Assembly: GCF_936928535.1 (NCBI RefSeq)
Contig: NZ_CAKZHY010000168.1
Span: 49,192 to 113,191 of the forward strand
Source: an uncultured Bradyrhizobium sp.
GTDB taxonomy: Bacteria; Pseudomonadota; Alphaproteobacteria; Rhizobiales; Xanthobacteraceae
Length of the DNA: 64,000 nucleotides
Direction of reading: 5' to 3'
Below the pieces are notes generated by a model. The model saw nothing but the letters and a program-made list of their open reading frames with translations. It was not told the DNA's origin and searched no databases. Positions 8,998 to 17,587 of the stretch are shown in pieces. How positions within the stretch are numbered: the first letter of the stretch is position 1; the number at the start of each line of letters is the position of its first letter. A program made the position numbers and the translations under genes.

Positions 8998-10719
8998 TCA
9001 GCCCTGTCTCACGGCTGCACTCGGCATGGCCGTAATTCGCGAACCCGTCGAATTCATCAGCTTGGCCAGGACTTCATCACGCGAGCCAAACATCGTCACA
9101 CGCCCCGAGGCCAGGACCAGCAATTTGTCGACGGCGGCGAGCATGGAGGTCTTGTGGGAGATTACAACAACAGTACAGCCGGCTCGCTTGAGCGATTGGA
9201 GAGCCTCCATGAGCGCGAGCTCACCTTCGGAATCCAAGCTCGCGTTGGGCTCGTCCAAAACCACGAGCGACGGCTTGCCGTACAATGCCCGCGCAAGACC
9301 AACCCGCTGCCGTTGGCCGCCGGAGAGAGCAAAACCGCCCTCGCCGACTTGCGTGTTGTACCCATCAGGCAGGTTCTGGATCAACTTATGAACACCCGCC
9401 ATCTCGGCGGCTGCAAACAGCTTATCCTCTTCCGCTTCCCCGAACCTGGCAATATTTTCGGCCACGGTCCCTGCGAGCAATTCCACGTCTTGAGGAAGAT
9501 ATCCCAAATATGGACCAAGCTGTTCGCGGTTCCAATGGCTAAGCTCCGAGCCATCAATCCGGATCTTGCCAACTGCCGCTCTCCAGACTCCGACCAGCGA
9601 GCGGGCCAGGCTCGACTTGCCCGCCGCACTGGGACCGATAACGCCGAGTACCTCACCGGGCTGCAATGCGAACGAGACTTCTCGGATGACCGGCTCCTTA
9701 CCTCCGGGCGGTACGACGAGAATATTCTCCACCGAGATTGCGCCCTGCGGCGGCTTAAGCGCAACCTTCTCGGGCTCCTCCGGCAGAAGGCCAACGAGAT
9801 TTCGGATTCGATCATATGCTGACCGGGCTGCCAAAAATCCCTTCCACTGCGACACAGCGATTTCGACGGGAGATAGCGCTCTTCCCATGATGATGGAAGC
9901 AGCAACCATTGCGCCGGCGGACGTCTCTTGGTTGACCGCCAGATAAGCACCGACGCCGAGGATCGCCACCTGCAAGAAGGCGCGGACGAATTTGCTGAGC
10001 GCTACCAGGAATCCGGCTCTGTCACTGGCCTTGGCTTGCAGTTGCAGACCCTGCTCGTGTTTGTCGGACCAGCGATCGCGAAGGCCACGCAGCATTCCCA
10101 TTGCATAGAGTACGTCAGCATTGCGGAACGTGGCTGACGCATACGAGTTTGCCGCAACCGAGTTCTTTGACGCCTCTTTGAGTTCGTTACGGGTCAGCAA
10201 CTCATTGGCCAGCGCCAGCGCAAAAATGAGGATAGCGCCGGTGCCGGCCACATAGCCGAACCAGGGATGCATGATAAAGCAGCCGGCGACGAATACAGGC
10301 ACCCACGGCGCATCGCAAAAGGCGATGAGACCAGTCCCCGTGAGAAACTCGCGAATCGTATCCAGGTCTCTCAGGACCTGGACGTGACCGCCTCCAGGCT
10401 GAACAAGGGTGCCGCGCAGGACGGTGTCGAACAAAGGAGATTTGGCCTTGTCGGCAAACAAAAGCCCCAACCGTACCAGGATCGAAGAACGGATCTTTTC
10501 CAGCAAGGAGTAGACGATCAGCAAGAAGGAAGCGATGATAGTTAATGCGACCAGAGTACCGATGTTACGACTGCCCAACACACGGTCGTAAACCTGAAGC
10601 ATGTAGAGCGGACCGACAAAGGCCAACAAATTAATGAAGAAGCTGAAGACGATCGCCGTTGCGAAACCCGGGCGAATGGCACGGAAAGCGTCGGTCAAAA
10701 AGGTTGGATGCTTTGACAT
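8998..10719 (-). CDS. Type I secretion ABC exporter (PrtD/HasD type)
   Basis: 573 residues with an N-terminal membrane domain and a C-terminal ABC ATPase. Membrane helices begin at 'FATAIVFSFFINLLAFVGPL' (about 19-38); there is no N-terminal peptidase C39-like domain, which fits the PrtD/HasD group. The ATPase has Walker A 'GPSAAGKSS' (about 363-371), the signature 'LSGGQRQRVGLARAL', Walker B 'LVVLDEPNASLD' and an H-loop 'VVISHKTS'. All catalytic elements look intact. It powers one-step export of unfolded proteins with C-terminal signals. It lies in tandem with the adaptor and 141 bases downstream of the 491-residue gene on the same strand. Confidence 0.93.
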   Translation of the reverse strand: MSKHPTFLTDAFRAIRPGFATAIVFSFFINLLAFVGPLYMLQVYDRVLGSRNIGTLVALTIIASFLLIVYSLLEKIRSSILVRLGLLFADKAKSPLFDTVLRGTLVQPGGGHVQVLRDLDTIREFLTGTGLIAFCDAPWVPVFVAGCFIMHPWFGYVAGTGAILIFALALANELLTRNELKEASKNSVAANSYASATFRNADVLYAMGMLRGLRDRWSDKHEQGLQLQAKASDRAGFLVALSKFVRAFLQVAILGVGAYLAVNQETSAGAMVAASIIMGRALSPVEIAVSQWKGFLAARSAYDRIRNLVGLLPEEPEKVALKPPQGAISVENILVVPPGGKEPVIREVSFALQPGEVLGVIGPSAAGKSSLARSLVGVWRAAVGKIRIDGSELSHWNREQLGPYLGYLPQDVELLAGTVAENIARFGEAEEDKLFAAAEMAGVHKLIQNLPDGYNTQVGEGGFALSGGQRQRVGLARALYGKPSLVVLDEPNASLDSEGELALMEALQSLKRAGCTVVVISHKTSMLAAVDKLLVLASGRVTMFGSRDEVLAKLMNSTGSRITAMPSAAVRQG

Positions 10720-10860
10720 AACTTAAGCTTCCTTAACGTAAACAGTTACGAGCAACGCCCGGTGGCAGCCAAGCAAACAAACGGTTGCAGGACAATGATA
10801 TTAGGATACCGACCGCCGCAAAGCCTTGTATCAGAAGATCCTTAAGCAATGGCTGACCGG

Positions 10861-12336
10861 TCATGCCATCGCAACGGACGGATGCACTCCCTGTCCGAGA
10901 ATGCTGACGGTAGAGCCGTCATTCATACGCCAGCTCTCCAAGCCCCACTGGCTCGCGGTGTAATGGGCCAGGTTGGTGTCCACGATAAGAATGTCGGACC
11001 CAAAGGTCTCGATTTTCCAGGTCGGGGTATGGCTAATGAAGTCCTGAATCGCGATTATCGCCGAGTGATCAAAGGATTGTGCCGGAGCCATCAAATCGGT
11101 GGGAGCCAGGCTGGCTTGAGAAGCGATTGAAGCGGTAGCCGTGCTTGCCGAATTTGGGATGGAAGCCGAGCTTGCCGAAATAAGCTGGGTGAAGGTCGCC
11201 TGAACGGCATCAGAAAGGTTGGCAGCCGCGAGCACGACGGGATGCAACGATTGGAGATCCCAGTGCAATCCCTCGTAGACGCTGCTTACAGCATTGGCCG
11301 CATCAGATGAAAAGCCAAATTGAACCGTCGACGTGGCCAAAGTCGACGACCCATGCAGATTGTTCGATGAATTTGGAAGGTCAGCCACCAGCTTGAACGA
11401 CATCGACAAGTCTTGCAGCTGCGCGACGTTTACAACTTGATCATTGTGATCCGCATCGGCGCGTCCATCGAACGCATGGCCAGCTTTGTCCGTTCGCGGC
11501 AGATCGGCCGTACTAACCGCATCCTGGTCTGCCGCCCGGCTCACAGCGATGTGATCACCCTGTGTCGCGAGCTTCTCGGTCTGGTCGGCCTGGCCGTTAG
11601 AAACCTTTGCCGCCTCGTCCGCTGAGAAGACGTTGTGCGAACCCGCTCTTTCAAAACCATCGAAGCCCACCAGCATGCTGACATCGACAGAGGAATGCGT
11701 CGTTCCAGCGTCGGCCACAGCGAGCGCGGCATGATCATCAGACGCATTCGCCGAGTCGAACCAAACAAGTTCTGACAGCTTGTGGACCGGATCGGAGGCC
11801 AATGTGTCCCATACGGTAGCCACGACGAGCGCAGACAGCGTGGTCAGACTGTGACCGCTGAAAAACGAGCCAAACAGCTTCTCACTGGCGCGGCCATTCT
11901 CATCTGGCCCCAGACTCATTTCTGCGCTCTTGACATATCCTGTTACGACGAGCGCGGCGAGCATGGCAGCCGGATGAAGATAGACAGTCTGGCGGCGCTG
12001 ATTGGCTTTCGGGAGGATGTAGGGATGATTGTTCAGAAGCTCGCGCGTGAGCACGTTGAAATCCCGCCCGCGTGCTACGCCCTCTGTCAAATTCGAAACG
12101 ATGACATATTCGCCATCGATACGAGCGAAATGAACAATAACCTCATCATTGTCCTGACGGCAGAAGACGAACCAGGGGTCGCCTTCGTCGGACAGGCCGC
12201 GATCTGTACAGACCGAGATCCCCGAGCTCACCAGGGCCGCTTCAACGCGATAAAACTCACCCAGCTCCTGTTGACTCCAATCCCCTTCGTTTTTGGGGGG
12301 ACGAAAAAATGAAAGGACCTGGTGCCCATGCAACAT
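10861..12336 (-). CDS. Unknown protein encoded upstream of the type I exporter
   Basis: 491 residues from the ATG at 12336; an upstream in-frame start at 12420 would add 28 residues. The N-terminal 115 residues look like a folded globular domain ('ELGEFYRVEAALVSSGIS', 'DPWFVFCRQDNDEVIVHFAR', 'DGEYVIVSN'). Two hydrophobic stretches follow ('AAMLAALVVTGYV' and 'LTTLSALVVATVW'), then about 300 Ser/Ala/Asp-rich low-complexity residues. The C-terminus ('DILIVDTNLAHYTASQWGL' and 'GSTVSILGQG') is more ordered. Same strand and order as the exporter genes suggest a substrate, or an accessory factor anchored in the membrane. I do not recognise the family. Confidence 0.7.
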   Translation of the reverse strand: MLHGHQVLSFFRPPKNEGDWSQQELGEFYRVEAALVSSGISVCTDRGLSDEGDPWFVFCRQDNDEVIVHFARIDGEYVIVSNLTEGVARGRDFNVLTRELLNNHPYILPKANQRRQTVYLHPAAMLAALVVTGYVKSAEMSLGPDENGRASEKLFGSFFSGHSLTTLSALVVATVWDTLASDPVHKLSELVWFDSANASDDHAALAVADAGTTHSSVDVSMLVGFDGFERAGSHNVFSADEAAKVSNGQADQTEKLATQGDHIAVSRAADQDAVSTADLPRTDKAGHAFDGRADADHNDQVVNVAQLQDLSMSFKLVADLPNSSNNLHGSSTLATSTVQFGFSSDAANAVSSVYEGLHWDLQSLHPVVLAAANLSDAVQATFTQLISASSASIPNSASTATASIASQASLAPTDLMAPAQSFDHSAIIAIQDFISHTPTWKIETFGSDILIVDTNLAHYTASQWGLESWRMNDGSTVSILGQGVHPSVAMA

Positions 12337-12486
12337 AACGATACCCGGCGATGAATTACAGCAATCAAGTGATCGAACTAGTTCCAACCGGAACTCAGCA
12401 AAAAAGGCGCTGCTCAACAAAGGCTATCAAAACGACATGACGCCGGGCCGTCTTAATCGCGACCCTTTTTCTATTTCTTAGTCGCG

Positions 12487-12798
12487 CTACCTAGCGCTCG
12501 CGTTCTGTCCGAACAAGATCGAATAAGTCACCGGATCATAATACCGGAGCAGATTTTTTACGAATACTTCGGGCTCAACGCCAAGCACGTCCGCCCAGAT
12601 CAGATAGCGATCCGGTGGAATACGGCCACGCCCTGATTCCAATTGAGAAATGAAGGTATAATAGTTCCCGCCCACCTTCTCGGCCATTTGCCGCTGAGAC
12701 AGGCCGCGCTTCTCGCGCAGATCCTTCAAATATAATCCAGCCTCTCGGCGGAGTTCCGCCACTTCCGGAGACGATAATTTTTGCTGACTTGAATACAT
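12487..12798 (-). CDS. XRE-family helix-turn-helix regulator
   Basis: 103 residues. The helix-turn-helix covers about residues 22-77: 'LKDLREKRGLSQRQMAEKVG' and 'NYYTFISQLESGRGRIPPDR', the classic Cro/C1 pattern with Q/E at the recognition positions. A short C-terminal tail follows. It is transcribed in the same direction as the type I secretion genes and lies 150 bases upstream of the 491-residue gene, so it may control that cluster. Repressor or activator cannot be told. Confidence 0.85.
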   Translation of the reverse strand: MYSSQQKLSSPEVAELRREAGLYLKDLREKRGLSQRQMAEKVGGNYYTFISQLESGRGRIPPDRYLIWADVLGVEPEVFVKNLLRYYDPVTYSILFGQNASAR

Positions 12799-13001
12799 TT
12801 GTTACCCGCCAAGTGGCGCCCTCCACAATCTGCCAAAAACTGACGACCCTGCCAATAATTAACGGTTTGTATAGTATATTTAATACCCCTTGTCCATGGG
12901 GGCCATTGCCGGAACATACCACGCCAGCAGGTGGGCTGACGCAGCCCGCCCGGCCTAAGACTGGGTATGACAGGTCGCAGGTCCCTTAAAGAGGTTCTTA
13001 C

Positions 13002-13847
13002 ATGCAGAGCATGGTTTTTGGCGCGACGGGAATAGTAGGTTCGCTGATCTTGCAAAGGCTCATCGAGTCAGGCGAGCGTCCTTATGCACTCTCGAGGCGT
13101 TCTCGATCGACGGTGGAGGGAGTCACCTGGGTTCAGGGCGACCTGAATGAACCGGAAAACCTTTCCTTGCCGCCATTCGAGATCGCGTACTCTACTGTGC
13201 ATCCACTTCTTCTCGCCAATGCACTACCTCACCTCGACCTGCGTCGAACCCGACGTGTCGTCTTTTTTACCTCGACAAGCATCCTGACCAAATTGAACTC
13301 GGAGGACCTGCAGGAGCGAGCGAATATCCGCATGCTGGCCGATGGGGAGTATCGCCTGCAAACGGCTTGTGAAGACCTTTGCATCGGGTGGACGGGGCTG
13401 AGACCGACTTTGATCTATGCCGAAGAGCGAGATGCAAATCTGACGCGCGTAGCCAAATTCATCCAGCGATTTGGCTTTTTTCCCCTGTCAGGCTGGGGAG
13501 GCGGCCTTCGCCAGCCCGTGAGCGCGAAAGATCTAGCGCTCGGGGCAATCTCGGCTGCATCCTGCTCGCAAACGGTGAACCGCGCCTATGCAGTGCCAGG
13601 CGCGGAAGTTGTCAGCTACCATGAAATGATCGGCAGGGTGTTCGACGGATTGGGACGACGGCGTCTGATCATCCCCGTTCCGCCCTTCGTGTGGACAGCA
13701 TGCTATCAAGGTCTAGCCAGGTTCTTTCCGAACACGAACGCAAGGATGGGATCCCGCATGTCAAAACACATGGTGTTCGATGGCTCGCGTGCGAAGCGCG
13801 ACTTCGGGTGGAGTCCAGGTCCTTATCAACCTCGCTTCGAGGTATAA
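13002..13847 (+). CDS. NAD(P)-binding SDR-like epimerase/dehydratase, atypical
   Basis: 281 residues, preceded by an 'aaagagg' ribosome binding site. A Rossmann glycine motif 'FGATGIVG' is at residues 6-13, and the domain order follows the extended/atypical SDR pattern. The usual YxxxK active-site pair is not evident: 'EYRLQTACEDL' (about 114-124) sits where it would be, and the Lys is missing. It may therefore be a non-catalytic or differently acting member, such as those in NAD-dependent epimerase-like sensor proteins. It is followed by a methyltransferase gene about 200 bases on, which may form a loose pair. Confidence 0.75.
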   Translation: MQSMVFGATGIVGSLILQRLIESGERPYALSRRSRSTVEGVTWVQGDLNEPENLSLPPFEIAYSTVHPLLLANALPHLDLRRTRRVVFFTSTSILTKLNSEDLQERANIRMLADGEYRLQTACEDLCIGWTGLRPTLIYAEERDANLTRVAKFIQRFGFFPLSGWGGGLRQPVSAKDLALGAISAASCSQTVNRAYAVPGAEVVSYHEMIGRVFDGLGRRRLIIPVPPFVWTACYQGLARFFPNTNARMGSRMSKHMVFDGSRAKRDFGWSPGPYQPRFEV

Positions 13848-14054
13848 AACACGAGGGAGCTTGATAAGCGAAAACTCCCGGGCTACGACCTTCACAGAGC
13901 AAATCATCGATGCTGGTAGAATCTCGGCGCTCGTGAGCAGCAGCAGGGGGCTGGTGAGCGTCACGTCAACCCGGTTCGTGGGGCCCCTGGGCCGCAGCCG
14001 ATCCATCAAGTTTGTGTTGTCGCCAAGATCGCGGAGGATGGCTTGGAACTGTCG

Positions 14055-15236
14055 ATGATTGAGGCGTCCTCAAAACTGCTTAAAGCAATGTGGGCCCCCG
14101 TTCCAACTCCAATAAAGCGACCTGTTAGAGTGGTCCTGATCAAGTTACAGCGACTGCCCAACTGGCTTTCAGTGAAAGCTCGGAGGATTTGGCCCTTTCT
14201 CCCCGAGGGCATTCGACGCCTGTTCAGATTCGTCGGGAGTCGAAGGTCGCTTGGGCTCGGTTTGTTTGACCGCGTGCCAGCAACAGAGTTGATCGCGAGA
14301 CGATACGCTCAGATCGTCAGCGGAAATGCCAAGTCCATCCGGGGATTCGAGATCGAACTTGCAAGCAAGGCGGATGCCGAAGAGATGATCAGGTTGGCTC
14401 TGCTCGCACAGCAGCGCGAACTATATTCCGATCTGGTCACCTTTCTCGAAAGCTTTCGCTACCATTTCCCTTCGCCACCTTCGGACCCGTTTTCATTCGC
14501 CTATCGGGATTTCTGGCTCGCACAATATGAGATCCTCGCTCAGAAGCGGTACGAAGTCGCAAACGAGCATCACGATTTCGACATCGAAAGCCTTCTCGCG
14601 CGACCTCATCCGTACAACACTAGAGATCAAAGGGTCATAGGCGCTCATGTTGTGGCGGCCGGCACAATTCTTGGGTGCATCCCTAAGTCACCGCCGGCAA
14701 GGATTCTCGAAATGGGAGTCGGGTTCGGAAACACCGCGCTCCAAATGGGCCTGTCCGGCTATGATGTCACGGTCCTTGACATCGAGAAGAAGCATCTTGA
14801 AATCGTTTCGCAGCGGTTTAAACGCGAGGGATTAAGCGTCCGCTGCCTGCATCAAGAATTCCTCGACATCGAGGCTCTCGATGAGCGTTTCGACGCCATT
14901 GTCTTTTACGAATGTTTTCATCACTGCATCGATCATCAGAGGCTCTTGATCGCGCTGCGGAAGAAACTGACCGAGGGCGGAGCGATAATCTTCGCTGGAG
15001 AAACCATCAACGAAGCACTCCCCTATGCTTGGGGCCTCAATCCGACCGGCCAGGGCATTTGGTCAATTCGCCATCACGGATGGATGGAGCTGGTTTTCAA
15101 GAAATCGTATTTCCTAGAACTTCTTACGCGGCATGGTTTCGCAGTTGAGGAAAATTCGAACCCTGCGAGCGCGCAAAGCTGGGTGTTCACAGCGCGCCCT
15201 ATTCGAGAGTTTGCTTCTTCTCAACCTCCCGGCTGA
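14055..15236 (+). CDS. Class I SAM-dependent methyltransferase with N-terminal extension
   Basis: 393 residues from the ATG at 14055 (a TTG at 14043 adds four). The methyltransferase core begins near residue 215: motif I 'ARILEMGVGFGNTALQMG' (E-x-G-x-G-x-G), then 'VTVLDIEKKHL' (acidic end of beta-2), 'RFDAIVFYECFHHC' (motif II/III) and 'LTEGGAIIFAGETI'. The first 200 residues are helical and basic at the very N-terminus and have no recognised domain; they contain a 'FLESFRYHFP' and a 'FAYRDFWLAQYEIL' segment. Such sugar- or lipid-directed methyltransferases are often found with SDR genes, as here. Substrate unknown. Confidence 0.8.
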   Translation: MIEASSKLLKAMWAPVPTPIKRPVRVVLIKLQRLPNWLSVKARRIWPFLPEGIRRLFRFVGSRRSLGLGLFDRVPATELIARRYAQIVSGNAKSIRGFEIELASKADAEEMIRLALLAQQRELYSDLVTFLESFRYHFPSPPSDPFSFAYRDFWLAQYEILAQKRYEVANEHHDFDIESLLARPHPYNTRDQRVIGAHVVAAGTILGCIPKSPPARILEMGVGFGNTALQMGLSGYDVTVLDIEKKHLEIVSQRFKREGLSVRCLHQEFLDIEALDERFDAIVFYECFHHCIDHQRLLIALRKKLTEGGAIIFAGETINEALPYAWGLNPTGQGIWSIRHHGWMELVFKKSYFLELLTRHGFAVEENSNPASAQSWVFTARPIREFASSQPPG

Positions 15237-15324
15237 AATATTTTTAGAATCGGCTTTGAGTGCTTTTTTCGCGAAATAACAGCGGATCGAGCCCGCTGCA
15301 ACGAAGCAGCTCTGGACATCTAAC

Positions 15325-15576
15325 CTACTTTTTGATGCCGTAGTTCCATCGATTGAAAGCTTTCCTCATACGCTCGGGGAAGTCCGGCGACGTATCAATA
15401 CCATGCTGCCTAAGCTCGGCATCTACTTCATCCAACACAAGACGGTTTTCCGCAGATCGATTCTCAAGGAATCGCTCCAGCGCTGCCTCGTAACGATCAA
15501 GAAGTGGCTTATTCATCTGGCTCACGAGATGGTCCTTCCAAGCTGGATTCAACTTCGATTTGATTGCTCCATTCAT
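15325..15576 (-). CDS. Small hypothetical protein
   Basis: 83 residues from the ATG at 15576; a TTG at 15597 or ATG at 15516 are alternatives. The sequence is helical and charged ('LLDRYEAALERFLENRSAEN' region, about 24-43) with a 'DEVDAELRQHGIDTSPDFP' section and a basic C-terminus 'RWNYGIKK'. No known domain. It runs in the same direction as the Sel1 pseudogene next to it. Confidence 0.45.
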   Translation of the reverse strand: MNGAIKSKLNPAWKDHLVSQMNKPLLDRYEAALERFLENRSAENRLVLDEVDAELRQHGIDTSPDFPERMRKAFNRWNYGIKK

Positions 15577-15699
15577 GCCGGAACTAACTGGCCACAATCT
15601 GTCCTTTGATAGGATCCATCATGATGTGGGATCGAATACGAATACCTCGACGATGGCTTGCGGTCGCGCAGATAAATTGAGATTGAAGTCACTAAGATT

Positions 15700-16056
15700 G
15701 AGCAAGACGCGGCGGGGATGCCGCGGTCATACAGCAGGCCCAGCGAATTTCGGCCGCGGCTGTCGCCCTGCTCCGCCGCCCGGAAGTACCACGTCGCAGC
15801 TTTCGTGTAGTTCTGCGGCGCTCCGCGGCCGGTCTCGAACAGGAAGCAAGATAGGTCTGCGCGGCGGCGTTGCCGCGCTCGGCGAGCGGGATGAATATGC
15901 GCGACGCCGTCACGTAATCCTGCTGCTGGTAGGTGGACAGGCCTTGGCGGAGCGACCGGGCGCGCGGACTGTGACCGCAGCCAGAAGCGCGAGCACCGCG
16001 AAGACAAACTTGACCTGCCGCGACAGCCGAGTTCGGCCCAGAACTCGGGATTGCAT
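15700..16056 (-). pseudogene. Sel1-repeat (TPR-like) secreted protein, frameshifted remnant
   Basis: Reading from the ATG at 16056 gives a signal-peptide-like start ('VKFVFAVLALLAAVTVRA'). The Sel1-type body then appears in a second frame: 'GLSTYQQQDYVTASRIFIPL', then 'AERGNAAAQTYL'. It continues in a third frame as 'FLFETGRGAPQNYTKAA', then 'EQGDSRGRNSLGLLYDRG'. The second shift fits loss of a single G, since 'QTYL-GFLFETGRG' is the expected Sel1 sequence. The gene also ends early, with no further repeats. Sel1 proteins are secreted or periplasmic helical-repeat scaffolds. At least two frameshifts show it is dead. Confidence 0.8.
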
Positions 16057-16273
16057 CCTCTGAGAGACGTCATGCCGTTCCTTCTCACACGCGCATAAGA
16101 CTAATCGGACGATGTGACGAAATCCAGAGCCAGGGCCGCAATGAGAGACACGAACACAGCCTCATCCCACGAGAATCTCAGCCTCGGCGCATGGCTGGCT
16201 ACGTAGCCAATGCTTGCCGCATTATCTTTCGGCACTATTGTGGGCGCGCAATCTGTCTCCGGAGCCAGCCACG

Positions 16274-17467
16274 ATGCCCTTTCCTCACGCTTCCGAAGCC
16301 CTCTCGCGCTTCACCGTGCTCGATCTGACCCGCGTGCGCTCCGGCCCGACCTGCGTGCGCCAGCTTGCCGATTGGGGCGCGACCGTGATCAAGATAGACG
16401 CGCTCACGGAAGATGCGGGCGGCGAGCAGCCGGGCGGCCCGCGGCAGGGCGCCGACTTCCAGAATCTGCACCGCAACAAGCGCGCCATGACGCTGAACCT
16501 GAAGGACGAGCGTGGGCTTGCCGTGTTCAAGCGCCTTGCCGCCAAGGCAGACGTAGTGGTCGAAAATTTCCGACCCGACGTGAAGAAGAAGCTCGGCATC
16601 GACTATGAGAGCCTCGCCAGCATCAACCCACGCATCGTCTACGGAAGCATCTCCGGCTTCGGCCAGGACGGCCCCTACCACAAGCGGCCGGGCTTCGACC
16701 AGATCGCGCAAGGCATGGGCGGGCTGATGTCGATCACCGGCGCGCCGGGTCAAGGCCCGATGCGGGTCGGCATCCCCGTTGCCGACCTCACCGCGGGCCT
16801 GTTCTGCGCCATGGGTATCCTCACCGCGCTGCTCGAGCGTGAAGTCTCGGGCAAGGGCCAGTGGGTGCAGACCTCGCTGCTTCAGGCCCAGATCTTCATG
16901 CTCGACTTCCAGGCCGCGCGCTGGCTGATGGAGAAGGAGGTGGCCAGGCAGGCCGGCAACAATCACCCGACCAGCATCCCCACCGGGGTGTTCAAGACCT
17001 CGGACGGCTACATCAACATTGCGACGACGGGAGGCCGGATCTGGGAGCGCTGCGCGCAGGCCGTCGGCGCACCGGAGCTGGTCGCCAACCCCGACTACGC
17101 TACCGCCCCGGCGCGTTCCAGGAATCGTGACGCGCTCAACGCGGAGATCGAGAAGCGCACGGTGACGAAATCGACCGACACGTGGGTCAGAGAACTCAAC
17201 GAGGCAGGTGTACCCTGCGGGCCGATCTACGCCATCGACCAGATGTTCGAGGACGCGCAGGTCAGGCATCTCGGCATCGCGCAGGACGTGCCCAACGATG
17301 AGGGGCGTCATATCCGTCTCATCGGCCAGCCCGTTACGCTGTCGCGCACGCCAAGCAGAATGGTGGCGCGGCCGCCGGAGTTCGGCGAGCAGACCGACGA
17401 GGTGCTCACGGAATTCGGCTTCGACACTGAGGAGATCGCGGCACTGAGGGCCGCCAAGGTGGTTTGA
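16274..17467 (+). CDS. CaiB/BaiF class III CoA-transferase
   Basis: 397 residues from the ATG at 16274, which begins just before the conserved 'FTVLDLTRV..GP' segment; the frame is open about 20 codons further. The catalytic Asp is in 'PVADLTAGL' (D171), the site that forms the enzyme-acyl intermediate in this family. 'GFGQDGPY' and 'GYINIA' are also typical, as is the 'GQPVTLSRTP' ending. It would move CoA between acids. It converges on the tctCBA operon, so it may activate the acid imported by Tct, and the enoyl-CoA hydratase homologue nearby could act next. The acid is unknown. Confidence 0.9.
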   Translation: MPFPHASEALSRFTVLDLTRVRSGPTCVRQLADWGATVIKIDALTEDAGGEQPGGPRQGADFQNLHRNKRAMTLNLKDERGLAVFKRLAAKADVVVENFRPDVKKKLGIDYESLASINPRIVYGSISGFGQDGPYHKRPGFDQIAQGMGGLMSITGAPGQGPMRVGIPVADLTAGLFCAMGILTALLEREVSGKGQWVQTSLLQAQIFMLDFQAARWLMEKEVARQAGNNHPTSIPTGVFKTSDGYINIATTGGRIWERCAQAVGAPELVANPDYATAPARSRNRDALNAEIEKRTVTKSTDTWVRELNEAGVPCGPIYAIDQMFEDAQVRHLGIAQDVPNDEGRHIRLIGQPVTLSRTPSRMVARPPEFGEQTDEVLTEFGFDTEEIAALRAAKVV

Positions 17468-17474
17468 GGATCAA

Positions 17475-17522
17475 GGCCCCCGCCGGTTCCGCAAAAGCAA
17501 GGGGGCCCGGCGCGAGCGCCGG
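17475..17522. terminator. Two GC-rich hairpins between convergent genes
   Basis: ggccccc at 17475-17481 pairs with gggggcc at 17501-17507, and ccggcg at 17507-17512 pairs with cgccgg at 17517-17522. They lie in the 120-base spacer between the CoA-transferase stop and the tctA stop, so they can end transcription from either side. No U tract is evident. Confidence 0.5.
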
Positions 17523-17587
17523 TCCTCCATTATTTGTGTCGAAGATCCGTGGCGACAACCCGGAGCGGAACCGGACACCTACGCGCG

